Counted from the first letter of the stretch, positions 1-9,522 are shown. The stretch is 64,000 nucleotides of DNA from Paracoccaceae bacterium (GCA_030148005.1 JASBUI010000004.1:124001-188000); one strand, 5' to 3'. Notes: a model not told the origin generated them from the letters alone. Program-made: numbers and translations.

Positions 1-247
1 CAACGCCAATGCGCCGCCGTGCAAGTGCCACGGCATCGCGGTCCATTTCGCTGGCTTCATCGCCAAAGATCCGAACCGACCCGGCCGAGGCCAAAAGCTC
101 GCCATAGCAAAGCTTCAGAAGGGTGCTTTTACCCGCGCCCGAAGGTCCGGTCAGGAAATGAAACGATCCCGGAGGCAGCTTGAGTGTGATCTCGGATAAG
201 AGATCCCCCCCGCCGTAGTTATAGGCGACGTCCCGAAGCTCGATCAA
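1..247 (-). CDS. ftsE: Cell-division ATP-binding protein FtsE (N-terminal part; continues past the left edge)
   Basis: Reading leftward from 247, the translation begins IELRDVAYNYGGGDLL and contains the Walker A motif GPSGAGKST near residue 36. It then runs on as an ABC ATPase with FtsE-like spacing. FtsE pairs with FtsX at the septum and controls peptidoglycan hydrolases. Only about 82 codons are inside the window, so the Q-loop, signature and Walker B motifs cannot be seen. The likely start is a TTG (245-247) preceded by an AAGG-type ribosome site; an upstream ATG is out of frame. The gene is divergent from the zinc-ribbon gene at 425. A different small ABC ATPase cannot be fully excluded, but the short N-terminus fits FtsE well. 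Confidence 0.82.
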   Translation of the reverse strand, partial: MIELRDVAYNYGGGDLLSEITLKLPPGSFHFLTGPSGAGKSTLLKLCYGELLASAGSVRIFGDEASEMDRDAVALARRRIGV

Positions 248-424
248 AGTGCCCGCCTTTCTGCCACATTGTGTCTCTTTTGCCGAAGGTGGTGGCCGTT
301 TGCAATCACTTGCGGGTCGACAGGCGGTCAGGGGCTTCCGTAAATACCCCAACAGGTGTTAACCTCTCACAAAAGGTATGAAAATTCGAGTGAGGCCGCA
401 CAGATAGCGGCAGATAGAGGCGAA

Positions 425-1294
425 ATGAGACTGGTTTGCCCAAATTGTGATGCGCAATACGAAGTCGGTGAAGATGCTATTCCTGAAAACGGGCGTGACG
501 TTCAGTGCTCTAACTGCGGGCATACGTGGTTCGAGGCGCATGGCAAAAGCGCCGCTCAGGATGCAGATGACGAAAGCAACTGGACGGATCCTTCGGAAGG
601 TGATGAGGCAGGTGATAGCGATCCTGCACCTCATACGGCCTCGGCCGGCAGTGAGTTTGAGCCGCCAGAGGCCGAAGACGACGAAGGCGAAGATGATCAG
701 GAGCCGGTAAGGGACCCTGCCGATCTGCCGCGTCGCAAGCCGCTTGATGAAGGTGTGTCCGCGATCCTGCGCGAAGAGGCAGAGCTTGAAAAAAGCGCCC
801 GCGAGGCAGAGGGCGGGGCGGCCATTGAAACCCAGCCCGATCTTGGCATTGATGGCGGCGACAGCACCAGTCAGGCCGTGGCAGCAACCGTCGCGGTTGA
901 GCGTGTCGCGCGGCTTCGCGGGGCCAACCCCGAGCCGGAAGAGCCGCAGGACAGCAACAAACGCCGCGATCTTCTGCCCGACATCGAAGAGATCAATTCC
1001 ACACTGCGCTCGACCTCGGACCGGAAGGGCGAAGAGAATGAGCCGCCCGCGACACAGGAAGAGTACCAAAGTTCCCAGCGCCGCGGCTTTCGGCGCGGTT
1101 TCAGTGTGGCGGTGATCATCATCGCGCTGATGTTCGTGGTCTATCGCTTTTCGGGCGATCTGGCAGAGCGGTTTCCGCAGGTTGAGCCCTATCTGGCCGA
1201 CTATGTGTCGATGGTTGACGGCTGGCGCGTTGTGCTTGATCGCTGGGCGCTGGCGGCGGCTGAAAAGGTTTCAACATGGACGGACGGGACCTAA
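425..1294 (+). CDS. Zinc-ribbon (MJ0042-type) single-pass membrane protein
   Basis: The 289-residue product starts MRLVCPNCDAQYEV and carries a CPNC...CSNC zinc ribbon in its first 35 residues. A long acidic, low-complexity linker rich in Asp, Glu and Pro follows (about 40-225). One hydrophobic segment (VAVIIIALMFVVY, about 230-245) precedes a short C-terminal tail. This matches the alphaproteobacterial zinc-ribbon_5/MJ0042 family, whose function is unknown; its place next to ftsE is common in this group. I chose the ATG at 425 because the ribbon starts at once; an upstream ATG at 356 would add 23 unrelated residues. The ribbon probably faces the cytoplasm, which is inference. It converges on the DUF4175 gene with 19 bp between stops. 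Confidence 0.8.
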   Translation: MRLVCPNCDAQYEVGEDAIPENGRDVQCSNCGHTWFEAHGKSAAQDADDESNWTDPSEGDEAGDSDPAPHTASAGSEFEPPEAEDDEGEDDQEPVRDPADLPRRKPLDEGVSAILREEAELEKSAREAEGGAAIETQPDLGIDGGDSTSQAVAATVAVERVARLRGANPEPEEPQDSNKRRDLLPDIEEINSTLRSTSDRKGEENEPPATQEEYQSSQRRGFRRGFSVAVIIIALMFVVYRFSGDLAERFPQVEPYLADYVSMVDGWRVVLDRWALAAAEKVSTWTDGT

Positions 1295-1313
1295 GCGGCC
1301 TTGCCGATCTGCG

Positions 1314-3914
1314 CTAGAACCTGTCCAGCAGACGCTTAAGGTAATCGCGTTCGATCTCGGGGCGCCCCTGTTCACCAGAGCGGCGCCGTATCTCATCCAA
1401 AAGCTCTTCGGCGCGGCGATAGACATCTTCGCCCTGCAAGAGGTTTTCGTCTGATCCGATGCGCCCTGTGGCGCCTGCTTCGCGGCCCAGCGGGTCACGT
1501 ACACCGGGGCTGTCCTGTCCGTTGGCAAGGCCCTGCTCGCCCGGACGGCTGCCGTTCTGCTGGTTCTGGGCCATCGCCTCGCCCAGATTGCGCATCCCCT
1601 CGCGCAGGGCTTCCATGGCTTGGGCCTGCTTGTCCAACGCGCCGGGCAGATCGTCACGGCGCAGCGCCTCTTCGGCGCCGTCCATGGCGCGGCCCGCGCG
1701 CCCAAGCGCTTCACGCGCGGCGTCGCCTTCGGGGGTTCCTGCACCCGGCAGGTTCTGCGTCTGTCGCCCAAGTTCGCCCCGCAGCGCCTGCTGGCGATCG
1801 GCCAGACTTTGGCTTGGATCGCCCTGTTGGCCGTTCTGGCCCTGCTGCGGATCGCCATTGCCGGGGTTCTGACCCTGACCTTGTCCCTGACCTTGGCCTT
1901 CGTGCTGGTTGCCTTGGCCCTGCTGACCGTTGCGACCCTCATTCTGGCCGTTCTGGCCGGCTTGTGCGTTCGGGTTGAACTGTTCCTGAAGATCGCGGAA
2001 GGCCTCGTCGCTCAGCCCTTGCTGGTTGCGCAGCGTTTCCTGAAGCCCCTGCATGGCCTGTTCGCCCGGACCGGGCTGACCCTGACCCTGCTGGCCCTGA
2101 GTGACCTGCATGTTCTCCATCATCTGGCGAAGCTGATCCAAAAGCGCCTGCGCCTCGGCCATGCGGCCCTGTTCCATCAGCTCCTGTAGCCGCTTAAGCA
2201 TCTCTTCAAGCTGGTCGCCGGTGATTTCCTGCTGGTTCTGGGAAAGCTGCTGATCCTGATTTTGCTGACCGTTTTCTTCGGCAAGCTGGCGCATATAGTC
2301 CTGCATCGCATCGCGCAGATCCTGCATCAGTTCGGCGATTTCCTGATCGCTTGCCCCCTGCCGCATCGCTTCGGCCAGACGGTCCTGCGCGCGGCGAAGC
2401 CGTTCAAGCGCGTCTGTCAGGCGGCCGTCTTCAAAGGTAAGGGCCACATCCCAAAGCGCCTCGGCGATCTCGTCGCGGGCTTTTTCGTCGAACCGGCCGA
2501 TGCGTGCCAGTGTCTCCATCCGGCGCAGCGTCACGCGTAGTTTGAGATAGGCGGTGTTGTTGCTGATAAAGCCCTCGGGCTTGTATGAGACCGCGCGCAA
2601 AAGCCCCGCGGCGCGGTTTGCGTTCTCGCGTGACCACAAGATATCGCTGCGCTGCTCTACGATGGCGTTGGCCAGCGGATTGAAAAAGCGGCGCCCGGGC
2701 AGTTCCAGATTGATCGTCGCGCTGTCGGCGGTCTGGCCGATGGCGTCTTCCACGGTCATTTTCAACTCGACCGGCAAGCCTGACCAAGCATGTTTGGAAA
2801 GGTTTTCGGTCAGGGTCTCTTCAAAGGCGGTGCGGCTGCCGGCGATCGGCATCGGCAGGTCCAGAACGATCGGATCGCGCGGCTCGGGATCCAGCGCCTT
2901 GCCATAGCGGCGATCGACGCCTGCCAGATCCAGCGTGATCTGCGCCTTTCCGCCCACAACGCCGTAGTCATCGCGGGCGATAAAGGCCTGGCGCATTTCG
3001 CCCGCGACCGTGCGCTCCACCGGGGCCGAGATCTGAACGACGGGCGCATTGTCCGGCTCCATCACCACGTCCCAACTGGCGCCGCCAGTGCCTTCGATAG
3101 AGATCGATCCGGGCTGAACCACGTCAAAGCTTTGGCTGGGCTCGGCGGTTCCTTCGGCGTCCGGGGCGCGGCCCGAGACGTTTTCGGTGATCGTCAGCGC
3201 GCCAACTTCGCCGTAAAGGCGCAGGGTTATCCGGCTGCCCTTGGGCACCCGCAGGCGGCTGCCTTTGATGTCGTTGAGGTAAAGGCTTGGCTTGCCGGTA
3301 TAGGCAGGCGGCTCGGCCCAGCCTTCCCAGCTTGGGCCGGTGGCAAGCCCGGCGGTGCGCCCCGGAAGCGCGGCCTCGACCGTGGCAACCTTCAGGACTG
3401 AACCGAACAAGACGCCGACAGCCAGCGCAAGCACCGCAAGATAGCGCAGGGCGTAGGGATCGCGGTCGGAAATTCGCAGGTCCGGCGCGACGGGGCGGGC
3501 GGCGGAAACCCGCTCGGCCATGCGGGCGACATGGGCCTGCCAGACCGCAATAGAGGCCTCATCGGCGGCGCCAATGGCCTGAGTGTCGGCCAAAGCGGCA
3601 ATCGGGCGGCCCGGAAGGGTGCGATCAACGCGCGCTGCCGCCTCGGCCAGCGTGGGCCAAGAGAATCGCCGCAGACCGGCGATCAGGGCAACCACAAGGG
3701 CCAGCGGAAGGGCCACCAGAACGACCCATGTAAGCTCTACCGAAAGGTATTCGTGCAGGCCCAGCATGATGGCCGAAAAGGCAACGAAAACAATGGACCA
3801 GAGGGGCCAGAAGGCGCGTGTAATACGCTCTGACAAAAGCCCGACATGGGTCAGCCGGACCGGCCAGCGCAGGCGCCGGGCGGTTGCTTGGATGTCGGTT
3901 CTGTCACGGGTCAT
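1314..3914 (-). CDS. DUF4175 (TIGR02302) membrane protein with Gln/Gly-rich region
   Basis: An 866-residue protein with two hydrophobic segments at residues about 33-80 (AFWPLWSIVFVAFSAIML, WVVLVALPLALVVALIAGL) and a third near 155-170. A large region with predicted beta-rich character follows, then a helical part. Residues about 540-700 are extremely rich in Gln, Gly and Asn (repeated GQ, NGQ and GQG). The arrangement matches TIGR02302/DUF4175, a family of unknown function found near lysA in Rhodobacterales. The last 60 residues return to normal composition and end in a basic helix. It lies 38 bp downstream of lysA on the same strand and is probably cotranscribed. No catalytic motif is recognised; an envelope scaffold role would be a guess. 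Confidence 0.85.
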   Translation of the reverse strand: MTRDRTDIQATARRLRWPVRLTHVGLLSERITRAFWPLWSIVFVAFSAIMLGLHEYLSVELTWVVLVALPLALVVALIAGLRRFSWPTLAEAAARVDRTLPGRPIAALADTQAIGAADEASIAVWQAHVARMAERVSAARPVAPDLRISDRDPYALRYLAVLALAVGVLFGSVLKVATVEAALPGRTAGLATGPSWEGWAEPPAYTGKPSLYLNDIKGSRLRVPKGSRITLRLYGEVGALTITENVSGRAPDAEGTAEPSQSFDVVQPGSISIEGTGGASWDVVMEPDNAPVVQISAPVERTVAGEMRQAFIARDDYGVVGGKAQITLDLAGVDRRYGKALDPEPRDPIVLDLPMPIAGSRTAFEETLTENLSKHAWSGLPVELKMTVEDAIGQTADSATINLELPGRRFFNPLANAIVEQRSDILWSRENANRAAGLLRAVSYKPEGFISNNTAYLKLRVTLRRMETLARIGRFDEKARDEIAEALWDVALTFEDGRLTDALERLRRAQDRLAEAMRQGASDQEIAELMQDLRDAMQDYMRQLAEENGQQNQDQQLSQNQQEITGDQLEEMLKRLQELMEQGRMAEAQALLDQLRQMMENMQVTQGQQGQGQPGPGEQAMQGLQETLRNQQGLSDEAFRDLQEQFNPNAQAGQNGQNEGRNGQQGQGNQHEGQGQGQGQGQNPGNGDPQQGQNGQQGDPSQSLADRQQALRGELGRQTQNLPGAGTPEGDAAREALGRAGRAMDGAEEALRRDDLPGALDKQAQAMEALREGMRNLGEAMAQNQQNGSRPGEQGLANGQDSPGVRDPLGREAGATGRIGSDENLLQGEDVYRRAEELLDEIRRRSGEQGRPEIERDYLKRLLDRF

Positions 3915-3952
3915 CTACCGGGCCCTGCTGGCGGGGGCGCCCCATTGCGCCA

Positions 3953-5218
3953 CTAAAGCCATTCCGGGATGGTATCGCGATTTATCATTTCGTCAAAGCT
4001 TGGGCGCTTGCGTATGACAGCGAATTGATCATCGTCCACCAGCACTTCGGGGATCAGTGGGCGGCTGTTGTATTCACTGGCCATCACCGCGCCGTAAGCG
4101 CCCGCCGAGCGGAAGGCGACCAGATCACCGGCGCGCAGGGGCGGCAGGTCACGGGCGCGGGCGAATGTGTCGCCGCTTTCGCAGACAGGACCAACGACGT
4201 CATAGGGCGTCTGTTCCACGCCGGGGCTGGGTTCGATGACCGTCACGATCTCGTGGTGGGCGTCGTACATTGCCGGGCGGATAAGATCGTTCATCGCGGC
4301 ATCGAGGATCAGGAACTTGCGGTCTTCGCCTTCCTTCACATAGATGACCTCTGCCACCAGAATGCCAGCGTTTCCGGCGATCAGGCGGCCCGGTTCAATC
4401 TCGATCTCGCAATCAAGATCGCCCAGCGTGGCCTGCACCATGCGGCCGTATTCGGTTGGCAGCGGCGGCGCGAGGTTCGAGCGGGCATAGGGAATTCCAA
4501 GACCGCCACCCAGATCAAGGCGGCGGATGGTGTGACCTTCGCTGCGAAGGCGGCGGGTCAGGTCGGCGACCTTCTGATAGGCCAGCTCGAAAGGGGCCAG
4601 ATCGGTCAGCTGGCTGCCGATGTGCACGTCGATGCCCACAACTTCGATCCCCGGCAGGCGGGCGGCTTCGGCATAGACCTCGCTTGCGCGGCTGATCGGA
4701 ATGCCAAACTTGTTTTCGGACTTGCCGGTTGCGATCTTGGCGTGGGTTTTGGCATCGACATCGGGGTTCACGCGAATGGTGATCGGCGCGGTTGTGCCCA
4801 TGGCCGTGGCAACCTGCGACAGGGCGGCCATTTCAGGTTCGCTTTCGACGTTGAACTGGCGCACGCCGCCTTCAAGGGCAAGGCGCATTTCCTCTTTGGT
4901 CTTGCCGACACCGGAAAAGACGATCCGCTCGCCCGGAACGCCGGCTGCGCGGGCGCGCAGATACTCGCCGCCCGATACCACGTCCATTCCAGCGCCCATA
5001 TCTGCCATCAGTTTCAGGATCGCCTGATTGGAATTTGCCTTCATCGCGTAGCACACAAGATGCGGGCCCCAGCCAAGCGCCTCTGTGAAAAGCTGATAGT
5101 GCCGCCGAAGGGTCGCCGCCGAGTACAGATAGAACGGCGTTCCGACACTGGCCGCGATGTCGGGTATGGGCACATTCTCTGCATGAAGCGTGCCGTCGCG
5201 ATAAAGGAAGTGATCCAT
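3953..5218 (-). CDS. lysA: Diaminopimelate decarboxylase
   Basis: LysA decarboxylates meso-diaminopimelate to L-lysine using pyridoxal phosphate, the last step of lysine synthesis. The 421-residue product shows the PLP-lysine motif CYAMKANSN near residue 60, the barrel motifs VSGGEYLRA and VGIDVHIGSQL, the glycine-rich LGGGLGIPY phosphate site, and the C-terminal CESGDTFARARDLP with the active-site cysteine. I start at the ATG at 5218 (MDHFLYRDG), the usual family N-terminus; an ATG 54 bp upstream would add unrelated residues. It follows ccoS by 56 bp and precedes the DUF4175 gene, but is functionally unrelated to the oxidase genes. Confidence 0.96.
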   Translation of the reverse strand: MDHFLYRDGTLHAENVPIPDIAASVGTPFYLYSAATLRRHYQLFTEALGWGPHLVCYAMKANSNQAILKLMADMGAGMDVVSGGEYLRARAAGVPGERIVFSGVGKTKEEMRLALEGGVRQFNVESEPEMAALSQVATAMGTTAPITIRVNPDVDAKTHAKIATGKSENKFGIPISRASEVYAEAARLPGIEVVGIDVHIGSQLTDLAPFELAYQKVADLTRRLRSEGHTIRRLDLGGGLGIPYARSNLAPPLPTEYGRMVQATLGDLDCEIEIEPGRLIAGNAGILVAEVIYVKEGEDRKFLILDAAMNDLIRPAMYDAHHEIVTVIEPSPGVEQTPYDVVGPVCESGDTFARARDLPPLRAGDLVAFRSAGAYGAVMASEYNSRPLIPEVLVDDDQFAVIRKRPSFDEMINRDTIPEWL

Positions 5219-5274
5219 GTCGGTCTTGTCCCTGAACGTCCAGATTGCCTCATATCCAGCGGGGACAGACAAGT

Positions 5275-5481
5275 CTAGGTCGCGCCGGGGGGCGGGTCAT
5301 CTTTGCGGCTTGTCCGGGGCGGGGCGGGCGGATCCTCAAGCGGTTCCTTGTCGATCAGGATCCGATAGGCGTTTCCGTCCAGATCCGAGAACTGATCGGA
5401 CTTCAGTGCCCAGTAAAAGGCGACAAGCCCCATGCCGCCAAGGATCAGCGAGACGGGGATCAGGATGAACAGGATCCACAT
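5275..5481 (-). CDS. ccoS: cbb3-type oxidase assembly protein CcoS
   Basis: A 68-residue single-span membrane protein. It begins MWILFILIPVSLILGGMGLVAFYWALKSDQF, the characteristic CcoS start with one transmembrane helix followed by the SDQFSDLDG motif, and ends in a Pro-rich tail. CcoS is needed for cofactor (heme b and CuB) incorporation into cbb3 oxidase. Its start overlaps the end of ccoI by one base, so it is the last gene of the ccoGHIS operon. The next gene on the strand, lysA, begins 56 bp further on. Confidence 0.93.
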   Translation of the reverse strand: MWILFILIPVSLILGGMGLVAFYWALKSDQFSDLDGNAYRILIDKEPLEDPPAPPRTSRKDDPPPGAT

Positions 5482-7643
5482 CAGCGCAGGCCCCTAAGCC
5501 GCATCGCGTTAAGCGAAACGGTGATGGATGAGGCCGACATCGCAAGCGCGGCCAGCAGCGGGGTGGCAAAACCGGCAAGTGCGGCCGGAATGGCAAACGC
5601 GTTGTAAAGCGCGGCAATGGCAAAGTTCTCAAGAATGCGCTTTCGTGCTGCGCGCGCCAGTTCGATGCTGTCGGGCAGCACCATCAGATCATCGCGGAGA
5701 AGAACAAGATCGGATGCGGTGCGCGCGGTGTCGATCGCCTTGCCCGGCGCGGCAGAGACATGGGCCGCCGTTAGTGCGGCGGTGTCGTTCAGCCCGTCGC
5801 CGACCATCAATGCCTTGCCGCCGCGTTTGCGGACAAATTCGTATTTGCCATCGGGCGAGACATTGCCGTGCGCCTGCGTGATCCCAAGTTCCGCGGCGAC
5901 CTTGTCCGCAACTTCCTGAGTGTCGCCGCTTAGCAGGACCAGATCGAGCCCAAGAGCGCGGATGCGGGCCGTCATGGCGGCGGCCTGCGGCTTCAGGTCG
6001 TCCTCGAACTCAAAGGCCACAGGCGGCTGGTCTGCGCGGCGCAGCCATGTCTGCACGCCGGGCAGGGCCGCATCGGCGCCGCACCAGCCGGCATTGCCAA
6101 GGCGAACCTCTTGTCCGCGGTATGTGCCCGCTATCCCCTTGCCGGGGGTTTCGGTGACGTCCTGAACCTTGGGAAGGCGCAGGCCCAGATCCTTGGCCCT
6201 TTTTGCCAGCGCGCGGGCCAGTGGGTGGGCCGATCCTTCGGCCAGAGCGGCGGCGAGGGCCAGATCGTGGGTGCCGGGCACAACGACAAGCCGCAGATTG
6301 CCCTGCGTCAGGGTGCCGGTCTTGTCCAGAATAACGGTATCGATCTCGGCAAGACGTTCCAGCGCGGTTCCGTTCTTTATCAGGACACCGGCGCGGAACA
6401 GACGGCCATTGGCGGCGGTCATGACGGCCGGAACGGCAAGGCCAAGAGCGCAGGGGCAGGTTATGATCAGAACCGCCGTTGCGATGTTGATCGCAAGGCG
6501 GGTATCGCCCGTTGCGCTTTGCCAGCCAATAAAGGCGGCAAGGGCCAGAATGTGCACGACCGGGGCGTAAAAGCCCGCAGCGCGTTCGGCCAGTGACGTA
6601 TAGCGCGTGCGCGCGTTCTCGGCCGCTTGCACAAGCGCACCGATGCGGCCCAGTTGGGTGTCGGCGCCGGTGTTGGATACCTCAACTTCCAGAGGCCCGC
6701 TTAGGTTCAGCGTGCCGCAAAAGACATCCGATCCGGCCGCAACCGGCACCGGCCGCGTCTCGCCGGTCAAAAGCGCATTGTCCAGCTCGCTTGCCCCGGC
6801 GACGACGCTGCCATCAACAGGAATGCGCCCGCCGGGGCTTACCAGCACCACATCGCCGGGCCGCAGTTCCGAGACATGGCGCGTTTCGGTCCCTTGCGCG
6901 GTTCGCAAGCGGGCGGTGGGCACTTCCAGCGCGGCCAGTTCTACAGCGGCAGAGCGGGCCTTGGCGCGCGTTAAGTGGTCAAGATAGCGGCCCAGCAGTA
7001 GGAAAAAGGTCAGCGACAGGGCGGCATCGAAATAGGCATGTGGCCCGCTCATTGCGGTTTCAAAAAGCGATGTCGCGGCGGCCAGCGCGATCGCCAGCGC
7101 GATGGGGACATCCATGTTCAGATGCCAGACCCTCAGCGCGCGCCATGCGCTTGTGAAAAAGGGCTGGGCAGAGAATGCCAGCGCCGGCAGGGCAATCGCG
7201 GCCGAAACCCAGTGCAGAAAGTCACGTGTTGCCCCATCGGCGCCGGACCAGACCGAGATCGACAAAAGCATGACGTTCATCGCGGCAAAGCCCGAAACGC
7301 CAAGCCGGATCAACAGATCGCGGCCCTTGCTTTCCTTGTAGGTCTCCAAGGTTCTGGCATCCAGAAGGCTTGCGTCATAGCCCAGCGTTTCAAGGCGCCC
7401 CAGCAAGGTTTGCGGCATTTCCTGCCCCGGCTCGCACTTGACCGCAACGCGCTTGAGCGAAAGGTTCACGCGGGCCTCGTTCACGCCGGGAACATCGCGC
7501 AGGCCACTTTCGATCCGGGCGATGCATCCGGCGCAGTGGATATCGGGCACCGAGATGTCGATCTGGCAAACTTCGCGGCTTTCGCGCTCGGCGCTGTCAG
7601 CCTTTGAGGCGTCTTGAGACGTGGCCGCCAAACCCGCGTTCAT
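5481..7643 (-). CDS. ccoI: Copper-exporting P1B-type ATPase CcoI (cbb3 oxidase maturation)
   Basis: CcoI is an inner-membrane P-type ATPase that moves Cu(I) out of the cytoplasm for insertion at CuB of cbb3 oxidase. The 720-residue protein has one heavy-metal domain with HCAGC at residues 36-40, membrane helices, the metal-site motif CPC near 396, and the phosphorylation motif DKTGTLT near 438. It ends with the hinge motif VGDGLNDTAAL. Two paired helices flank the ATP domain at the C-terminus. Its start overlaps the ccoH stop by 4 bp (ATGA type), which implies translational coupling. General CopA ATPases look similar; the cco context decides the name. Confidence 0.95.
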   Translation of the reverse strand: MNAGLAATSQDASKADSAERESREVCQIDISVPDIHCAGCIARIESGLRDVPGVNEARVNLSLKRVAVKCEPGQEMPQTLLGRLETLGYDASLLDARTLETYKESKGRDLLIRLGVSGFAAMNVMLLSISVWSGADGATRDFLHWVSAAIALPALAFSAQPFFTSAWRALRVWHLNMDVPIALAIALAAATSLFETAMSGPHAYFDAALSLTFFLLLGRYLDHLTRAKARSAAVELAALEVPTARLRTAQGTETRHVSELRPGDVVLVSPGGRIPVDGSVVAGASELDNALLTGETRPVPVAAGSDVFCGTLNLSGPLEVEVSNTGADTQLGRIGALVQAAENARTRYTSLAERAAGFYAPVVHILALAAFIGWQSATGDTRLAINIATAVLIITCPCALGLAVPAVMTAANGRLFRAGVLIKNGTALERLAEIDTVILDKTGTLTQGNLRLVVVPGTHDLALAAALAEGSAHPLARALAKRAKDLGLRLPKVQDVTETPGKGIAGTYRGQEVRLGNAGWCGADAALPGVQTWLRRADQPPVAFEFEDDLKPQAAAMTARIRALGLDLVLLSGDTQEVADKVAAELGITQAHGNVSPDGKYEFVRKRGGKALMVGDGLNDTAALTAAHVSAAPGKAIDTARTASDLVLLRDDLMVLPDSIELARAARKRILENFAIAALYNAFAIPAALAGFATPLLAALAMSASSITVSLNAMRLRGLR

Positions 7644-8110
7644 GATCCGGCCCCGATTTCAAAGGTAAATCGCTGGTGCAGGCGGGTTCCGTCGTTCGCG
7701 GTTGCCATCAGCCGCGCTTCCCAAGCGCCGGTGGCAAGGGCGACCGGCGCAAAGAACGCCCCGCCCCGGTATTCAAGCGGCAGGACACGGTCCTCACGCG
7801 CATGGGTCAGCCGCCCGACGCGCAGGGATATCTCATTGGGAAAGACAGCCTTGCCATTTGCATCGTGGATGGTCACCAGAACTTCGTCCGGCGTGGCCGT
7901 GACGGCGGTACTCCATCCAAGCGCCTTTTGCGCCTCCATCTCGGCGTTGAAAAGCTGACTTGCGACGTATGAGTTTTCAACCTCAAGTCCGGGGAACGTA
8001 CGGATCGCCGAGACCATCATCGTGATGTTCGCCGCCATGATGACGCCAAAGGCCATGAGTGTCACAACAAGGACCTTTTGGCCCGTGATCGGGTTTTTCG
8101 GGGCGTTCAT
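7640..8110 (-). CDS. ccoH: cbb3 oxidase assembly protein CcoH (FixH)
   Basis: A 156-residue FixH-family protein with one N-terminal transmembrane helix (VLVVTLMAFGVIMAANITMMV, residues about 12-32) and a periplasmic domain of beta character. The family motif GLEVENSYVASQLFN follows the helix. FixH/CcoH contacts CcoI and the CcoN subunit and is needed for cbb3 assembly. It overlaps both neighbours by 4 bp, ccoG upstream and ccoI downstream, so the three genes are translationally coupled. Confidence 0.93.
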   Translation of the reverse strand: MNAPKNPITGQKVLVVTLMAFGVIMAANITMMVSAIRTFPGLEVENSYVASQLFNAEMEAQKALGWSTAVTATPDEVLVTIHDANGKAVFPNEISLRVGRLTHAREDRVLPLEYRGGAFFAPVALATGAWEARLMATANDGTRLHQRFTFEIGAGS

Positions 8111-9522
8111 CTTATTCTCCCATGAAAGACGGTGTTGGCATAAGCGCGGTCCTGACTGGTCCGGTCTTCGACCCAGATACGAAGGTCGGACTGGGCGTTG
8201 GTGGCGGCGGGGCTATCTGGCTTGGCAAAGACATAGACGCGCTGGGCAAGGGTCTGATCGGCCGGAACCTCGACGCTTAGAACCTCGCGGCCTTCAAGCG
8301 CGATGCGCAGCGCGCTGTCGGATGTCAGCGAGATGTGAAAGTCGCGCGCCGTTGCGTTCTTGTTGCGCAGGCGAAGCTCATAGGTGTTGCGGATCGTGCC
8401 ATCGGACATGGTCACGAAAAGCGGCTCTCGCACCGGGGCGACGGTTACTTCGATGGGTGCGCGCATGAAAAGCGCGACGATCAGGATAACGCCAACAAGC
8501 CCCCAGATCGCGGTATAGACCATCGTGCGAAGGCGAAAGATGTGCTGCCACGCGGGGCGCGGTTTGCTGCCCGCTTCTTCGCGTTTCAGATCGGTGTAGG
8601 TGCAATAATCGATCAGGCCGCGGGGCTTGCCTGTTCGCGCCATCACGTCGTCACAGGCATCAATGCACAAGGCGCAGGTAATACAGGCCAGTTGCTGGCC
8701 ATCGCGGATGTCGATCCCCATGGGGCAGACGTTGACGCAGGCCATACAATCGATGCAGTCGCCGGTCGTGGCTTCGTGCTTTTTGCCGCGCGGTTCACCG
8801 CGATGTTCGCGGTAGGTGACGGTCAGCGTCTCTTCGTCCATCATCGCGGCCTGGATGCGGGGCCATGGGCACATGTAGATGCAGACCTGTTCGCGCATGA
8901 AGCCGCCAAAGACAAAGGTCGTTGCGGTCAGTACCCCGACAGAGGCGTAGGCGACAAAGGCGGCTCTGCCGGTCATCAGATCAACCAAAAGCGTCGGGGC
9001 GTCGGCAAAGTAGAAGACCCAAGCGCCCCCGGTTGCGACGGCAATCACAAGCCACACCGCCCATTTGGTCAGCCGAAGGCGCCACTTGCGGGCGTCCCAT
9101 TTTGCCTTCCAAAGACGGACGCGGGCGTTGCGGTCGCCTTCGACCCAGCGCTCGACAAGGATGAAGAGATCGGTCCAGACGGTTTGAGGGCAGGCATATC
9201 CGCACCACACGCGGCCCAATGCCGAGGTGAACAGGAAAAGGCCAATGCCGGCCATGATCAAAAGTCCGGCGATAAAGTAGAACTCATGCGGCCAGATCTC
9301 GATCATGAAAAAGTAAAAGCGTTTGCCCGCCATATCGATCAGAACGGCCTGATCGGGCAGGTTCGGGCCGCGGTCCCACCGGATCCACGGCGTCAGGTAA
9401 TAGATCGCCAGCGTGGCGGCCATGATCCACCACTTGCCACGTCTGAAGGGTCCGCTGACCCGACGCGGAAAGATCGGTTCCTGCGGCGCGTAAAGGCCGC
9501 TGCTTTTCTGGCTGACGCTCAT
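8107..9522 (-). CDS. ccoG: cbb3 oxidase accessory protein CcoG (cupric reductase, two [4Fe-4S])
   Basis: CcoG is a membrane ferredoxin-like protein that reduces Cu(II) to Cu(I) for cbb3 assembly. The 471-residue protein has several membrane helices and the conserved CGYACPQTVW and CIYMCPW motifs. Two 4Fe-4S ferredoxin motifs follow (CIDCMACVNVCP and CITCALCIDACD, near 255-300), and the C-terminus is an Ig-like FixG domain. The reading frame stays open upstream to 9657, but I place the start at the ATG at 9522 (MSVSQKSSGLYAPQEP). That matches the family, and the upstream extension would run through an FNR box at 9583-9596. First gene of ccoGHIS. Confidence 0.94.
   Translation of the reverse strand: MSVSQKSSGLYAPQEPIFPRRVSGPFRRGKWWIMAATLAIYYLTPWIRWDRGPNLPDQAVLIDMAGKRFYFFMIEIWPHEFYFIAGLLIMAGIGLFLFTSALGRVWCGYACPQTVWTDLFILVERWVEGDRNARVRLWKAKWDARKWRLRLTKWAVWLVIAVATGGAWVFYFADAPTLLVDLMTGRAAFVAYASVGVLTATTFVFGGFMREQVCIYMCPWPRIQAAMMDEETLTVTYREHRGEPRGKKHEATTGDCIDCMACVNVCPMGIDIRDGQQLACITCALCIDACDDVMARTGKPRGLIDYCTYTDLKREEAGSKPRPAWQHIFRLRTMVYTAIWGLVGVILIVALFMRAPIEVTVAPVREPLFVTMSDGTIRNTYELRLRNKNATARDFHISLTSDSALRIALEGREVLSVEVPADQTLAQRVYVFAKPDSPAATNAQSDLRIWVEDRTSQDRAYANTVFHGRIR

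Noticed and set aside
1500-2300. DNA-level repeat in the Gln-rich region of the DUF4175 gene
   Set aside because: The low complexity comes from codon bias for Gln, Gly and Asn; no fixed-period unit is visible.
3884-5278. A 464-codon plus-strand frame opposite lysA
   Set aside because: It is antisense to a full-length, motif-complete LysA and has no family motifs; long shadow frames are common in GC-rich DNA. The same applies to large shadows at 15272-16273, 22021-23112, 25374-26588, 30618-31883 and 46860-48020.
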